This document shows positions 34,849 to 47,832 of a stretch of DNA of 64,000 bases, in pieces. The notes under the pieces were generated by a model. The model made no database searches. It was not told the DNA's origin and was given only the letters and a program-made list of their open reading frames with translations. Source of the stretch: Amaranthus tricolor (taxonomy: Eukaryota > Streptophyta > Magnoliopsida > Caryophyllales > Amaranthaceae); NCBI RefSeq assembly GCF_026212465.1, contig NC_080049.1:1929460-1993459 (forward strand), read 5' to 3'. Within the stretch, counting starts at the first letter, position 1; each line of letters starts with the position of its first letter. The position numbers and the translations under genes were made by a program.

Positions 34849-37800
34849 ATGTCTGTTGAGGCTTGTATAAACCCAAAAATGGTTGCCGAGGATAGTGATG
34901 ATGATGACACACCCTTGATTTTTAGTAGAAGAAAGCCAACTCAATTAAGCTCGGTATTGAAGAATTCATCACCCTCTGTGAGACATGAAAAGCAGCCATT
35001 GAAGCCAAGTTCAGATATTAGAAACAATAATGATCGAACTTCTAGTGCATTGAAGGGGAAGACGGCTTCTTTGTCGAAACCGTCATCTTCTAAACCCAAT
35101 CTTGGAGCTCAAAAATCCCCACCCCCATCGTCGAAGCCCTTAAAGCCTTTACCTTCATCAACTAGACCTTCTCCGTCTCCACCAACTTCAGCTAGACCTT
35201 CTCCATCTCCTCCTTCTTCAGCTAGAGCTGCTCCTTCTCAGCCGCCTTTGTCAAGTAGACCTTCTTCATCTCTGCCTTCTTCAGCTAGACCTTCTCCATC
35301 TCCGCCTCCTTCATCGAGACCTTCTCCATCTCCGCTTCCTTCGACAAGTAGACCTTCTCCATCTGTTCCACAATCCAGAGCCCCACCTGTTAAGTCCCCT
35401 TCCACCAATGGAGCTTCTTTGGGAAATCACCAGTCAAGAAAGGATAATCATGCCAAAGAGCAGAAGCGTGCACCCATTGCAGTTAAAGAGGAAAAGGTCG
35501 TTAAGCATACTAGTGATGAGTCTGATGATTCCGATGATGATAAGCTACTTAGTGCAAGGTGTTCTGTTGGGTTACAGAAGGGAAATGCGGAAATTAAGCC
35601 CACTAAAAGTGATTATGTGGATTCTGATGATGAAAAGCCACTTAGTTCGAGGATGGATAAGGGAAGGGCTGTTGCTGGAGCATCTCAAACTCAGAAATCG
35701 AAGACGGGGAGTGTGAAATCACCAGATGATTCGGATGATGACAAGCCATTGTCGTCTAACATGAGGAAAAACAACAGCGGGACACATTGCAAGTATGATG
35801 ATTCAAATGAACATAAGCCTTTGATTTCTAGGCTACAACAAAATGGATCGATCAAGAGGGAAAACCAAAGTAAGGTACCCAGTAATTCAATTAAAAGGCC
35901 TTCAGAGGCCTCTGTTGGTCAACCTTCTATGAAAAAAGCAAAACTTACTGCTTCATCCACCTCCGGTAATGTTAGGCAAATACCACTGAAATCCGATGTC
36001 AAAGATGATGATGACCACGTTCCAATAGGTCAGCATATGAATAAAGCTGGATCAACCAGTAAATCAGTGCCTGTGAAAAAGGCTGCTAAATTTGATTCTT
36101 CAAAGTTGAAAGTAAACAAGAATTCAAAAAAAATAATGAAGCAATCACAATACTCGAAGTCTTCAAAAGAGTTACCTAGTTCAGGTGATGGGCAGAAATG
36201 GACAACCTTAGTTCATCATGGTGTTATATTTCCTCCTCCATATAAGCCTCATGGGGTTAAGATGCTGTATGACGGTAAACCGGTTGACCTCACACCCGAG
36301 CAAGAGGAGGTTTGCCCTGTTCCCTTTTTTATTTTCTGCTAATTTAACTCTAAGCTGTGTCTTTTTTTGCTTACAAGCTTTTATCTTGCTAGCCACTTAT
36401 TTTATACTACACTTCACTTTTCCGCTTTGTAGGTTGCGACTATGTATGCAGTGATGCTTGAGACTGATTATGTAAAGAAGAAAAAATTTAATGAAAACTT
36501 TTTTGGTGACTGGAAGAAAATTCTTGGGAAGAACCATGTAATTCAGGATTTTAGCAAATGTGATTTTCAGCCCATATACGAATGGCATCTGGGGGAAAAG
36601 GAGAAAAAGAAGCAAATGAGTACTGAAGTAAGCATACCCCATTATAGAATATTGGCATCTTTAGGGATATACATCCTTGTTTTCTTTTGCCCAATTATGG
36701 TGACTGTTGCATATTTTCATAACAGCTGCTCAAAGTTTAATGTAATGCTTTTATAGCTGCTATGTTGATTAATGGCACATGATATGAAATTATTGAATTT
36801 TTTTTGCTATCCCTAAGGATTTGGTACCATTGGTAACTAGTGAATCCTTTTTTTACTGTTCAGAGACTTCCTTTTGACTATATTTTCTTTCCTGGTCCAC
36901 TTGCAAGTTCTGATTTACATTGAACCTCTGTTTGTGACCTACATTCCAGAGACAACTCTTGGGTCTAGAGATTAAGATTACTGAAGTACTCTATTTAATT
37001 ATTTATTTTTTGATGAGGAACTACTCTTTTTAATGGGGTGTCATAAATCTGTGAGTCTCCATCGTTTGATAAGGAACTACTATATTTTCGATGATGTTCA
37101 TCGATCCTACAGCTTTTACCCTCTACAGTGTACAATAACTATTTTAGCTGATATATCAAGTCAAGTGGCACTGATTACAATATTTGCGTTTTGTAGAGTT
37201 GGCCATTTTTCTTGATGGTTTTGGTTAAGTGCGAAATTGACTGCTATGTTGAATTCTTTGGTCATTCTTATTGCAGGAGAAAAAGGCAATAAAAGAAGAG
37301 AAATTGAAACTAGAAGAGAAGTATATGTGGGCTATTCTTGATGGCGCCAAAGAAAAGGTTCTCTTTCCTCCTCCTCTTATGGTTTTTGTGATTGTGTCCA
37401 TATTTATTCGTGTGTTTATAAAGAAAAGGTTTTTGTGTTTTTGTTTTTCAATACTACAAAATCCACCGTTATTGTTTTTTCGTATATTTTTGGGATCTCT
37501 GTTTGGTAACAAGATTCATGTAGTAATGTAGTCTTATACATGAAGCAGTTTGTTCTTAATCAAGTCCATAAAAACATTAATACCAAATATCTTCTATGTC
37601 TGATGCTACTAATTTAAGGCTAACAATAGGATATTGGAAGATAATTGAGTAATATTTTTACTCTATATTTTACTTTGTTTTTGGTATTCATCTCTTTTTC
37701 TTTACTGCCCACAAACTTGCTTCACTCAAATATCTTCTATGTCATTGCAGGTTGGCAACTTTAGAGTTGAACCCCCTGGTTTATTTAGGGGCCGTGGCGA

Positions 37801-40800
37801 GCACCCAAAGGTCAGTTTCCACTTTTTATTTTAGAATTCATGGACTAACTTCGATAATGCTTCTAAGTCATAGTTTTGATTGTCACGGTGTAGATGGGAA
37901 AACTTAAAAAGCGTATTTATCCAAGTGACATTACAATAAATATAGGAAAGGATGCTCCAATTCCAGAATGTCCTATCCCTGGTCAGAGGTAGTGATTTAG
38001 TTTTTTTTATCTATTTGTCACAAAATAAAAGAATGCTTTACTTCCACTTAACCTTTGAAAATAGTTTTTTGATTCAAGATGTGTCATGTTTGTTGCTAGA
38101 TGGAAAGAAATAAGGCATGACAACACAGTGACATGGTTAGCTTATTGGAACGATCCCATAAACCCGAAAATGTTCAAGTATGTATTTTTGGCGGCTAGCA
38201 GTTCACTGAAAGGGCAAAGTGACAAGGAGAAATATGAGAAAGCAAGGAAGTTAAAGGTTGTTTTACAGGGATTTTACTTTCTTGTTCATAGCTGTCTTGT
38301 GTTATATTGGTTTAATGCTTGATTTTGTTGAGTGCAGGACTACATTCAAGGTATTAGATCAGCTTACACGAAGGATTTTACGAGCAAAGACATGACCAAA
38401 AAACAAATAGCTGTTGCTACCTATCTCATTGATAGACTTGCTCTGAGGGCTGGTAATGAGAAGGTATAATCTGAAATTACTTTGATCTTGATATCAATAC
38501 TAGTTATTGTTTATGCTTGTCCTTCAGTGGAGCGTGTTATGTGGTTTAGCATCCTTTATTAGGTACATTTGAAATTAATTTGCATAACTTTTCCTTTTTT
38601 CATAATGGCTGTTGTGGGATCGATTTGATTTGAAGACTTTATTGTACAAGTGATTAGGAAGCAGTGCCGGATCTAGGATACAAAAACACAGGTAGCACCA
38701 ATATATAAAAATATTCACGCTCATTATAGAAAACCTAAATAATCCATTTTACATATAAAAATAAAATTAGAATAAAATCATGGACAAAATACTTCGTTTT
38801 TTAATTAGTGGCTATGCATATTGTACCAAATACTATTCATCAATGAGGGTTATTTCTATTGTGTTACTTATATATGAACATAAACATAGTCATGTCTTGT
38901 TTTGATTCCTCCCAAAGCATAATTTCATTATATCTGGTTTTGTAATTTATAATTATGTACCAATAACTATGTTAAGAGTCAAAGTTACGCCTTGAGTACC
39001 GTAAAAATTACAAATATAGCCACTAATCAAAATACTTAATATAAGAGAAGCAAACGTGTGCAGAAATAACTTATGTATACGTTGTAAATAAACAATCAAA
39101 AATTTATTATAAAAGAAATGTGATACTTATTTAAAAAAACCCAAAATATCCCAAAAGAAATGAGTCCATGATATTTGTCTCATTTTAAACTTAAGGCTAA
39201 TTATACGAATAAAGTTTCTTTTTTTTTGTTACATTTATTTTTTTCTATAAAGAAAATAGATTAATAAAAAGATATACGTCCATGACATGTTGAATCTAAG
39301 CGTTCAATGAGACCATTATTTAATAATGAAAAAATATTCTGTGAAAGAACATTAGAAATTACTAATCATTTTATTAGATATTGAAATGAGACTCACAAAA
39401 ATCTTTACATTACTATAGTCCTAAAACTAATTTATGAAAAGTTAGTGTAGGTGAATTAGTGGTCTTTAACTCTTCATCTATTAAAGTAGTTGATTTTGTC
39501 TTTAACTCACAATTAATATTGCAGGATATTGTGAAAAAATATGAAGGCCCAATAATAATCCCTAAGCAATATTTAAAAAGTGGGCTCTAAATAAAGCGAA
39601 GTCTAGGTCAGAATAATAAAGCAATTAGAAATGAGCCCAATAATAAAGCAAGTCTATGTCAGAATAAGAAACACAATTGCAATAGCCGCACGCCTTCTTC
39701 TCCTTCAACCTCAAGCAACAACAATGGCGGCTGGTGTTACAAGTTCCAAAACTGGATTATTTTTTTTCCAGATTTCATGGGTAGCACATGCTACCCATGG
39801 TCACAACATAGATCCGCCATTGTTAGGAAGTATATCTATGATTCACCTAAAGTTTCCTTTGTTATATGTAAATGGCATGAATGAAACTTATCATGATTAG
39901 AACTCAAAAAGATTAAAATAAGAGGGCGCAAAGCCTTGATTTGTTAGAAAGTGAATTTAGTTTGGCCACGACCGGAAAACGATGCCTTTGTGTATGTTAC
40001 ATGTAGAGGATGATGAAAGGGGGTATTAGAATTCTGCCGGGCTTATGGCTTCTGGCATATACAACAACAATTCCAAGGCCTTAATCCCAAAAGACTGTGG
40101 TCGGCTACATGAACCAATAGATATTTCCAGTTGTCTGCTTGAATATTTTTTCTCTATTGTAGTTGATTAAATTTATAGATTGAAAACATTGTTATGATAG
40201 TAATGTGAAGGTCGTTTAAAATGTGATCTTTTTTTTCATTTGAAAGAAATGCGTATATCTTCCAATATTATTCTTGTTGTGAACCTTTTGTTGTTTACAT
40301 CCCCTGAAGAGGAAAGTGTTTACTCTTTTGATAAGTGAAAGCCCGGGGATGACTTAACTTGCTTCTACATCATTCTTATACTGTGATAATATTTACCGTT
40401 TCCAGGATGACGATGAAGCAGATACTGTTGGCTGTTGTACATTGAAATTTGAAAATGTGAAACCAATTCCGCCTAATATATTGGAGGTAAGATGAGTTCT
40501 CATTTCTGGTTGGATTCAATTCAAAATGCTGACAACATACACAAATATTTTTTTTTTATTTGAAAGGAACCTAATAATTCATTGATAAAAATATCATACG
40601 ATATCTACAACAGAGTAACAATCAATCAAATACATAACAATTTTAATCAAAACAAATTTCTATGTAGAAAAAATCACGATCATTATAAAGGAGATCTAAC
40701 ACTGAAGTCTTCCCTCTATCATTTGGAGCATGTTAAATTTAGCAGTACCTCATTAAATCTTAAATTAACAAATAATTTTACTGCCCAGTTTGATTTCCTT

Positions 40801-42680
40801 GGTAAAGATTCCATCAAGTACTACAAGCAATTTGAAGCAGATCCTCGTGTGTACAAAGCTGTCGAGGATTTCAGAGAAGGTACAATAATAATTTATTTGC
40901 CAACTTGTCTTAGCTTTTTTTGGTTGAATCATGACTAATAAATTACGTCTTTCTATCAGGGAAGAAGGTTGGTGATGATCTCTTTGACGAGTTAGACACT
41001 AGCAAGCTGAATGCTCATCTGAAAGAACTGATGCCTGGTCTCACTGCAAAAGTGTTTCGTACCTATAATGCATCTTTCACTTTGGATGACATGGTAATGA
41101 ATCAATAACCGACTTTTCTCATGTCTCTACCTTTTGATTTTTGTCTGCAAAATTCATGTCTCGACTTTAGGTTTTTAAAATTTATTAACAAGAAAAAACG
41201 AGAGAAGCTAATGTACAACAATTTGAAGTGTGAGCAAAAAGTTAGAAATGAAATTGATCGTTGCACACTAGATAACTCTTGATTAATTGACATTGACAAT
41301 GACAATGACCAATGGACGTAAACATATTTGGGGATATTGTTGTTAAATTATTTGTGTATGTGTAGCTTGCCAAAGGAGCTGGAAGTGGAGAGGTGCCGGA
41401 GAAAATTGCCATATATCAGCACGCAAACAAAGAGGTAGGTTGAATCGTATACATGTCTTGAAAGTTTTTTAGGAGTCAGTTGATCATGGGGTTTTTGTAC
41501 TTGGGTATCATGCGATTGAACCCTCTTCTTACAGGTAGCAATCATTTGTAATCATCAACGTACAGTATCAAAATCTCATTCTTCCATGATGGAAAGACTT
41601 GCCACGAAAATAGAAGCAGCGAAGGTATGATTCTCTGCTTTTCTAGAACTTTAAGCTTTTACAATGACATGTTTGTAGGATGCTTGAAATCATATTTACT
41701 TGCTAGGGAAGGAAGGCTTCCTTTTCTGTAGGTTGAGTTGAATGATTCTTGAAATCATATGTACACATCTTTTAATATTTTCCTTTGCAGCTTGTCTTGT
41801 ATGAGACGAGCCCATATATATAATTAGCCCATTTGGCCATTTCTATAATTAATCACAGTAAAATTGTAAGTGATCACTTTAACACGCTAAATGTACATGA
41901 GTTAGCCCTAAAGATGGTTTCACCATGAGGCCATCTCATTTAAGAATTTGTGTTTTCCCAATATTATCCAGTTATACATTTTTATCAATATGTATTAAAC
42001 TACGTTTAATTGTCAAAGTTTTTGGCTAATAATAGTGGATACCTAGCCGAAAGAATTGGGAGAATATTTCGCTTTTACCTATTATATTTGGGTTCCTTTT
42101 CTTTCTTCTGTTTTATGATTTTTACACCGGTAATATGAACGTCTGTAGATTGAGTTGAAAGAATTGGAAGCGGATTTGGTTCGTGCTAAGAAAGGCAAGC
42201 CACCATTGAAGGATAGTAGTGGAAAGCAAAAGAGAAATTTGTCCCCAGAAGCGTAAGTGTTCTAATGCCTTTGCTTAAGCTTTTTGTGTCTTTGAGCTTT
42301 TTTTTGGGGCTTATGGGTAACGATTTTCGCGTAGGATTGAGAAGAAGATAATATCAACGAAGGCAAAAATAGAAAAACAAGAGCGTGACATGCAATCCAA
42401 AGAGGATCTCAAAGAAATAGCTCTCGGTACATCGAAGATCAACTATTGTGATCCACGGATTACAGTTGCATGGTGCAAAAGAAATGAAGTCCCGATCGAA
42501 AAAGTAATTCTTTTCTTCTTTCAATTGGAATAGGGATCGTAAATGTTTAAAATTCCACGGCCTTGAGTTATAATTCTTACTTGTTTTTCATTTTTCATCG
42601 ATTGCTTACAGATGTTTAACAAGTCTCTGCTGGAAAAGTTCTCATGGGCTATGGATTGTGATCCCAGCTTCAGATTTTGA
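34849..42680 (+). CDS. TOP1: DNA topoisomerase I (type IB)
   Basis: Fifteen coding exons: 34849-36309, 36433-36627, 37277-37357, 37751-37810, 37894-37988, 38100-38256, 38338-38463, 40406-40486, 40789-40879, 40960-41093, 41366-41434, 41535-41624, 42149-42252, 42335-42503, 42612-42680. All junctions are GT..AG and the joined frame gives 993 residues. The first about 450 residues are Ser/Pro/Lys-rich, with repeated acidic D-D-x-K-P-L-S-S-R-like units and a PSPSPP tract. The conserved core starts at [19 protein letters not shown] (residue 451) and includes [53 protein letters not shown] and [12 protein letters not shown]. The catalytic Tyr is about residue 952 in [17 protein letters not shown], near the usual C-terminal position. 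The nuclear enzyme relaxes supercoils by single-strand nicking via a 3'-phosphotyrosine. No lesion seen; a hAT element lies in coding intron 7. Confidence 0.95.
38662..39822. mobile_element. hAT-type non-autonomous element in TOP1 intron 7
   Basis: Left end CAGTGCCGGATCTAGGATAC; the reverse complement of the right end is CAATGGCGGATCTATGTT. A perfect 8-bp TSD, TTAGGAAG, flanks it (38654-38661 and 39823-39830), diagnostic of hAT elements. The 1161-bp interior has no transposase. It accounts for most of the unusually long 1.94-kb intron. Confidence 0.9.
41789..41955. repeat. Possible MITE in TOP1 intron 12
   Basis: CTTGTATGAGACGAGCCCAT at the left and the reverse complement of the right, CTTAAATGAGATGGCCTCAT, match at most positions. 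The GAGACGGTCTCAT-like words recur elsewhere (45386). No clear TSD, so the borders are tentative. Confidence 0.35.
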
Positions 42681-43739
42681 TGGGCTCTTAAATTTCCTTC
42701 TTAGCGATCATCGATCATCGTCAAAACTGGTTGGTAATGCAGTTCCTTCCGAAGAAATTTGATTTCGCTGATACTCGGCTCTTTCAAATTCTTGTTCTTG
42801 CTGTTGCGTTCATGGAATCATGTTCAATTCATCAGGTTTAATTATCCGAGCGGCCTTTTCTTTCCTTTATCCTCTGTTATTCAAAGATAACAAGAAACTG
42901 AGAGTCTGAAACAATCCTCTGTCGAGTAGAGATTCTAGAGTTGTAACATTACCGGATATTATGTTTCAATGCATGATTCAACATTTCAACTAAATGCGGA
43001 TCTTAGCATTAGTAAAACCGATGAATTAAGATCAGTAGACAACGAGTATACCCCCCCTTAAACGAAGTTCCAACTTACTGTGATTGTTATACTTTGTGTT
43101 TAGATTATTATTGTTTGTTTAAGTCAGTTGAGATCTTGTGGTGTTGCTGCTTCTTTGAACCAATTAGTGAAAAATTATTAATTAGTTAAATGTCATAAAT
43201 CATTAATAATTGTTCAAAAATTGCAAATGTCCTTTAAAATTATTAAATAGGAGTATCAAGATTATAAAAACAAATTTTATTTAATGGGTTATATAGTGTT
43301 CGGATTTGAGCTATTCATTTTATTTTTCCTACGGAAGTAAGATATCAAGTCAATATCCAAAATTAATATACAAATTAGGATTCAAAATTTAATATTATGT
43401 TTGCATAGCAAATTAGAAGAGAAAAAAAAAAGGGAAAGACACCTTGTTTGTTTAGATCGGAAGAGAAGGAAAAATAAAGAAAAATGAATTTTCTCTCTAA
43501 ATCTTTCCACTTTAAAAGATATTGTATTCTTAGTAAAACTAATTCATGTTTTCCCTTTAAATCTTTCCCCTTTTTTTTGTTATACAAACAAGAGATCCTT
43601 CATAATTTCAAATACCTCCCCTTACTTTCTCTAAATTTCAGTCTATCCAAACATAATGTAAAACTATATTAATAGATATCAAGTCAAATCATAAGTGAAA
43701 TTTTTTTGAATTTTTTGATTTGTCAAACACTAAATTTAA
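42681..43739. other. TOP1 3' flank and intergenic
   Basis: The TOP1 3' UTR probably lies in the first 300-400 bases, but no poly(A) signal can be chosen with confidence. No further gene recognised. Confidence 0.45.
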
Positions 43740-45010
43740 GATCATTCTGGATTTTCAAATGCAATCATTGTTCCTAGACATACCAAGAACAAAATTGGAG
43801 GAATTGTCCCGGTTCATGACATAATAACATGTCTTTTTCTTAGTTTTGCTAGACCCATTCGTATTGTTACCGACAGTCGACCCAACATTATCTTTGTTAA
43901 TTAAGCCCCTTTTGCTTCTTGGAAGCTATACCAAATTTAACAAACAAATCATTAGAATTATCCCCATTATCATCTATTGCTTTTGACGCAATTTCCTAGT
44001 ATTAATTGTAGCCTTCACTTCTTCTAGGATTAAGGAATCTTTGATCATCATAAAGAAATCCCCAAAATTTTCATAAGTCGAGGGTAAAGAAACGAGCAGA
44101 ATAAAAAAAAAACATCCTCATCATTGATCTTCACATCTAAATCATGTAGGTCTAATAAAATAGAGTTAAGTATTTCTAGACAATCTTAATGGCGCACCTG
44201 ACTGCATTTGAAGACTAAATAACCGCTATTTCAGAAGTAGTTTGTTGGTTACAAATTTTGTCATATACCATAACTCCAATTCTAACCATAACTCCTCGGT
44301 TGTAAGCTGATCCCATGATATGATTATCCGGACTGCACACAATGGTGGAGTGAGCCTTCTCCTCCACCATCACTATTAACTGCCCCTCAGTCAAATTGTC
44401 TCTAGATTCTAAAGTAGCAACCACACTTTTAGAAATTAACGGATACTAAATTTATTGCTCCTTTAGCAACGCCTTCATTTTTATCTTCCATAAGCCAAAA
44501 CCATTCTTGCCAATAAAATTCTCAATTTTAATTGTTGAATCTCTTACCATTGTTTTCCTCGAAAAGCACACTCTAAGATTGAAACTTGTGTGTCTGATAC
44601 CAATTGTTGTGTTGACAGCGGAAGTAATTACCCAAAAACACAATCGAGAAACAGTTAAGAAAATAAACAACAATATGAAAGCACACTAGGAACTTAACAT
44701 AGCTCATTATCAATGTGATAGTCACGTCCACCAGGCACCAAAAACATTATTTCACTATGTAAAAGAGATAATAAACAAGATGATATATAATCTTTTGCCT
44801 GCTCACCAAAAACTCTCAATTTGTGATTCCAATATGATTCCTCTTTTCTTAACCCTAAACCTAAGCAATGGGGGTTTATACAGTAACCCTCATTTACAAA
44901 GGAAATTAGGTTTACAGAAAAAAAACCCTAACTATTTCCGAAATCAGAAAGTGGAAAACGTGCCTACCCTGCCTCGTCTCAACCGAGAACATAGTAATCT
45001 TGATTGAGAA
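43740..45010 (-). mobile_element. Copia retrotransposon remnant: LTR, primer-binding site and gag part
   Basis: On the minus strand an LTR end (GCTGTCAACACAACA, LTR from 44605 rightwards to at least 45010) is followed by TGGTATCAGACA (44591-44602), an initiator-Met tRNA primer site, then by gag sequence. The LTR resembles the solo LTR at 20833-21390. The pol part and second LTR are missing or too decayed to see. Confidence 0.75.
44000..44570 (-). pseudogene. Copia gag fragment
   Basis: Minus-strand translation gives TIKIENFIGKNGFGLWKIKM then KALLKEQ (about 44452-44545), the start of a copia gag (K-F-x-G-x-N-F-x-x-W-x-x-x-M-x-A-L-L). Farther along, LPSTYENFGDFFMMIKDSLI (around 44035-44090) fits the middle of gag (L-P-x-S-Y-x-x-F). 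Stops separate the blocks. Confidence 0.75.
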
Positions 45011-45385
45011 CATAGTAATCACCACACATCGTTATTATTCTACTTTTTTTATTATATTTTATGCTTGTTTTGCAGTTTTTGTATCTCCACTTATTTGATA
45101 GGTGAAATAAACGGGTTTAAGAAAAAAATAATAGAAGCTTTTGGAATCATGAAAACACTATTGCAAAGAATTGGACTAAGCTAAAAAGGAACAAATTGTA
45201 AGAAAATGCAAATTCAAAATTAACTCGGTCGGATATTTACACTCCAATGAGGCCTAAATTTCAAAAACCAAAAATCCTATGGAGTTTATAAAATTTAATC
45301 GAGTACTTTAAATTTCAACTTGACTTTTTTTGCGGTAAATTGTTAATATTGGATAGGATTTTCTAATCACACATTATTGGGTGAG
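45011..45385. other. Intergenic, no gene
   Basis: AT-rich. The right end of the copia LTR may extend a little into this stretch, but no end motif was found. Confidence 0.4.
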
Positions 45386-45708
45386 ACGGTATTTGAGAGA
45401 TATTTCTAATTGGACTGGCCGAAAAAAAAATATAAAGTAAGTTTCTCAGACATTAAGATTATTGTAAGTTGGCATCTAGAATATTATAGATACTTAAATA
45501 CTTACTCGGTGTAGATTGGGTATATTTTAAGTAGGCATTGAGGATATGGTAAGTAGGCTAGCTGAGTTTTTCGGTAGACATTAAGAATATTGTAAGTAGG
45601 CATAAGTACTTTTTTGGTGGGCATTAAGTATAATATAAGTAGGCATTAAAAAATAGAGTAAATAGACATTAAAATATAATGAGCTGGATTTAAAAGACGG
45701 TCTCTTAG
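45386..45708. repeat. Degenerate minisatellite with GTAAGTAGGCATTAAG-type units
   Basis: GAGACGGTATTTGAGAG at the left and AAGACGGTCTCTTAG at the right bracket about nine loose copies of a unit containing AAGTAGGCATTAAG or GTAGACATTAAG. Probably a MITE that grew by internal tandem duplication. Confidence 0.6.
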
Positions 45709-46464
45709 GACACCAGACTATTTCCTAATACCAGGCTAAGTATCATGACCCGTTATGAGATTTTTCTTTCAGTTATTCAAAAACTTGTCGATGTGTATGT
45801 TGCTCCCTCATCCTTATAGCCCTAAAAGCTTTTTTTTTTTTTTTTTTTTCATAAATAGCCCTTAGAATATTTGAATTAGATATGATCCTATAAACTAGGG
45901 TGTAAGTTCCATGTTGGTTTTGATTGAATAGAAATCCATATCTAATCAAATTAAATTGATTTTGATTTTTTCGATCCAAATTTAAATTATATTTTTTATA
46001 ATCTAAATTAAATCAAGTCGATTTATAAGACGTCAATTCAAATTGAACCATTTTAACTGAATTGACCAAATTGTACTAAATTGATCAATTTACCCCAAAT
46101 TACAAACAAACTACCATTTCCACCCATCTTATCTACTTCATCCCCAACTTTATCTGTTTATATCCGTCTCATTCTCACTCTATCCCATCCTATATACTCC
46201 CCATACCCACTTGATCAAGGTTTATTGAGAAAATAAAATGGCATTATTCAAATGCACAAAAATCAAATACATTGGGTCCATATTTTAGAGAAGTGGTGAC
46301 ATTCAATATTACGTAACCCATAGAATTAAGTATGGGTCGCAAAATGGAGAGTGACAAATGGAATATTGTGTGATTTAGGTGTGCCCTTAAAGTTAAAGGG
46401 TAAGTATTATTGAACTATACCATTAGACTGATGCTACTATATTGATAAGAATGTTAGGCTTTAA
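45709..46464. other. Intergenic, no gene
   Basis: AT-rich, including a T20 run near 45830-45850. No gene or element boundary recognised. Confidence 0.5.
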
Positions 46465-46800
46465 GAAAGGATCATAGTAGAAAGATTGGAGTAGCAGAAA
46501 TGCGAATGTTTCAATTGATGAGTGCGTGGGTGTACCTTGAGGGATGGAATCTAAAACGTTGATATAAGAAAAGGTTTAAAAATTGCAAATATTGAGAAAA
46601 AAATGAATCACAATCATTTATCATGGTTTGGGCATGTGCAAAGACAAGGTATCAACGAACTAGTAAGAAAGATAAAAAGGTAGAATTCAGGAGACTTACA
46701 AAGAGGACGAGGAAAACCGAAGATGACATAGAGGATAAGAGTGAAAAAAATATGAATAAACTAGACTTAAATAAAGATGGTTAGAAACCAAATTTTATAA
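46465..46800 (+). pseudogene. RTE-type LINE C-terminal remnant
   Basis: Broken frames preserve the order of the C-terminus of plant RTE-like reverse transcriptases: AEMRMFQLMS, then WFGHVQRQGINELVRKI, then an R-G-R-G-K-P-K-like block and a D-x-N-K-L-D-L-N-K-D-like end. Several stops and indels are present. It is about a 110-residue stub with no catalytic part. Confidence 0.65.
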
Positions 46801-46929
46801 TTTTTCTCCCTTATACATAAACACTCGTAATCTTGAATTGTTCTGTTATAGGGGCGCTTGTATTTCCTTTTACAATGAGTTTGTCTAGATAGAGCTTCTC
46901 ATTTGTTCCCTCACCCGCTTTTCTCAAGG

Positions 46930-47410
46930 CAGCTAGGCTAGCCTTTGTCCGCTAACATCACTCCCACCTTTAAGCTTGTAGAAAGTGCAGAAAACTTCTT
47001 GATAAGTAGTCCTACACATGATTGGAGAGACTGCTTCAACAAAATCATTACGATGCTTTCAAGAACAATATCACCACCTCACGCTCTCCTAATAAACCAG
47101 AATCTATCAACTCCATTACAACATTATGAGCTTGAGCATAAGCTTTTTCAAGTGAAGTCGCGTTTTCAAAGTACCCTTCCAACATCAAATTTAGTATCAA
47201 TTCGTTATAATTCACAAATCCAAGCACCTCTAAATAGAAACAGCAAAAGGAAAAACATCTAAAAAGTATGCTGTCATTTACGAATTTCTCATAAGCAAGC
47301 ATCATCCAACCATCAATGTCTTTCTTCACCCGCAAAACAGCTAAAGTTTTGTTCAAATCATCATCTCCATTCTCAAGGGTGTACCTCAACACATTACCTC
47401 TGAACAAAAA
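46930..47410 (-). other. Unrecognised open segment next to Helitron-like remnant
   Basis: A minus-strand frame (47048-47407) of 119 codons contains LRYTLENGDDDLNKTLAVLR and YNELILNLMLEGYFENATSL. I do not recognise it. It lies beside a Helitron-like fragment on the same strand and could be captured host sequence, but that is speculation. No start or splice context supports a gene. Confidence 0.3.
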
Positions 47411-47413
47411 TTT

Positions 47414-47575
<162 letters not shown>

Positions 47576-47577
47576 AA

Positions 47578-47832
47578 ATTAGAATCTTTATGTGGGCAAA
47601 CGCACGTATATTATCAACAAAATATCTACTCCTAGAATATTTCCTGCTCAATAAATCCTCCAAAAATCTCAGTGGGTTTTTAAGTGTAGGAATTTAAACT
47701 TTGCCTTTCATACAACATAATGAAAACTTTGTATTTTTCAATGATCCATCCTTCCACGCTCTTTCATTTGCCCACATAAAGGCCAAATAATACTCACATT
47801 TAAAGTCAAGATCTTCATTAGTATTCTTTATA
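47578..47832 (-). pseudogene. Helitron Rep/helicase N-terminal-like fragment
   Basis: The minus strand reads FMWANERAWKDGSLKNTKFS then LCCMKGKV, stop, PTLKNPLRFLEDLLSRKY and FVDNIRAFAHIKIL. The pattern (M-W-x-x-E-R, F-S-L-C-C-x-x-G-K-V-x-x-P, L-L, F-x-x-N-I-R-A-F) is that of the N-terminal part of plant Helitron proteins. One stop and loss of everything downstream show it is a remnant. Confidence 0.65.

Noticed and set aside
40041..40130. CTGTGGTCGGCTACATGAAC-type word, possibly a SINE or other dispersed repeat in TOP1 intron 7
   Set aside because: Familiar plant repeat word, but no element ends, promoter boxes or tail could be found.
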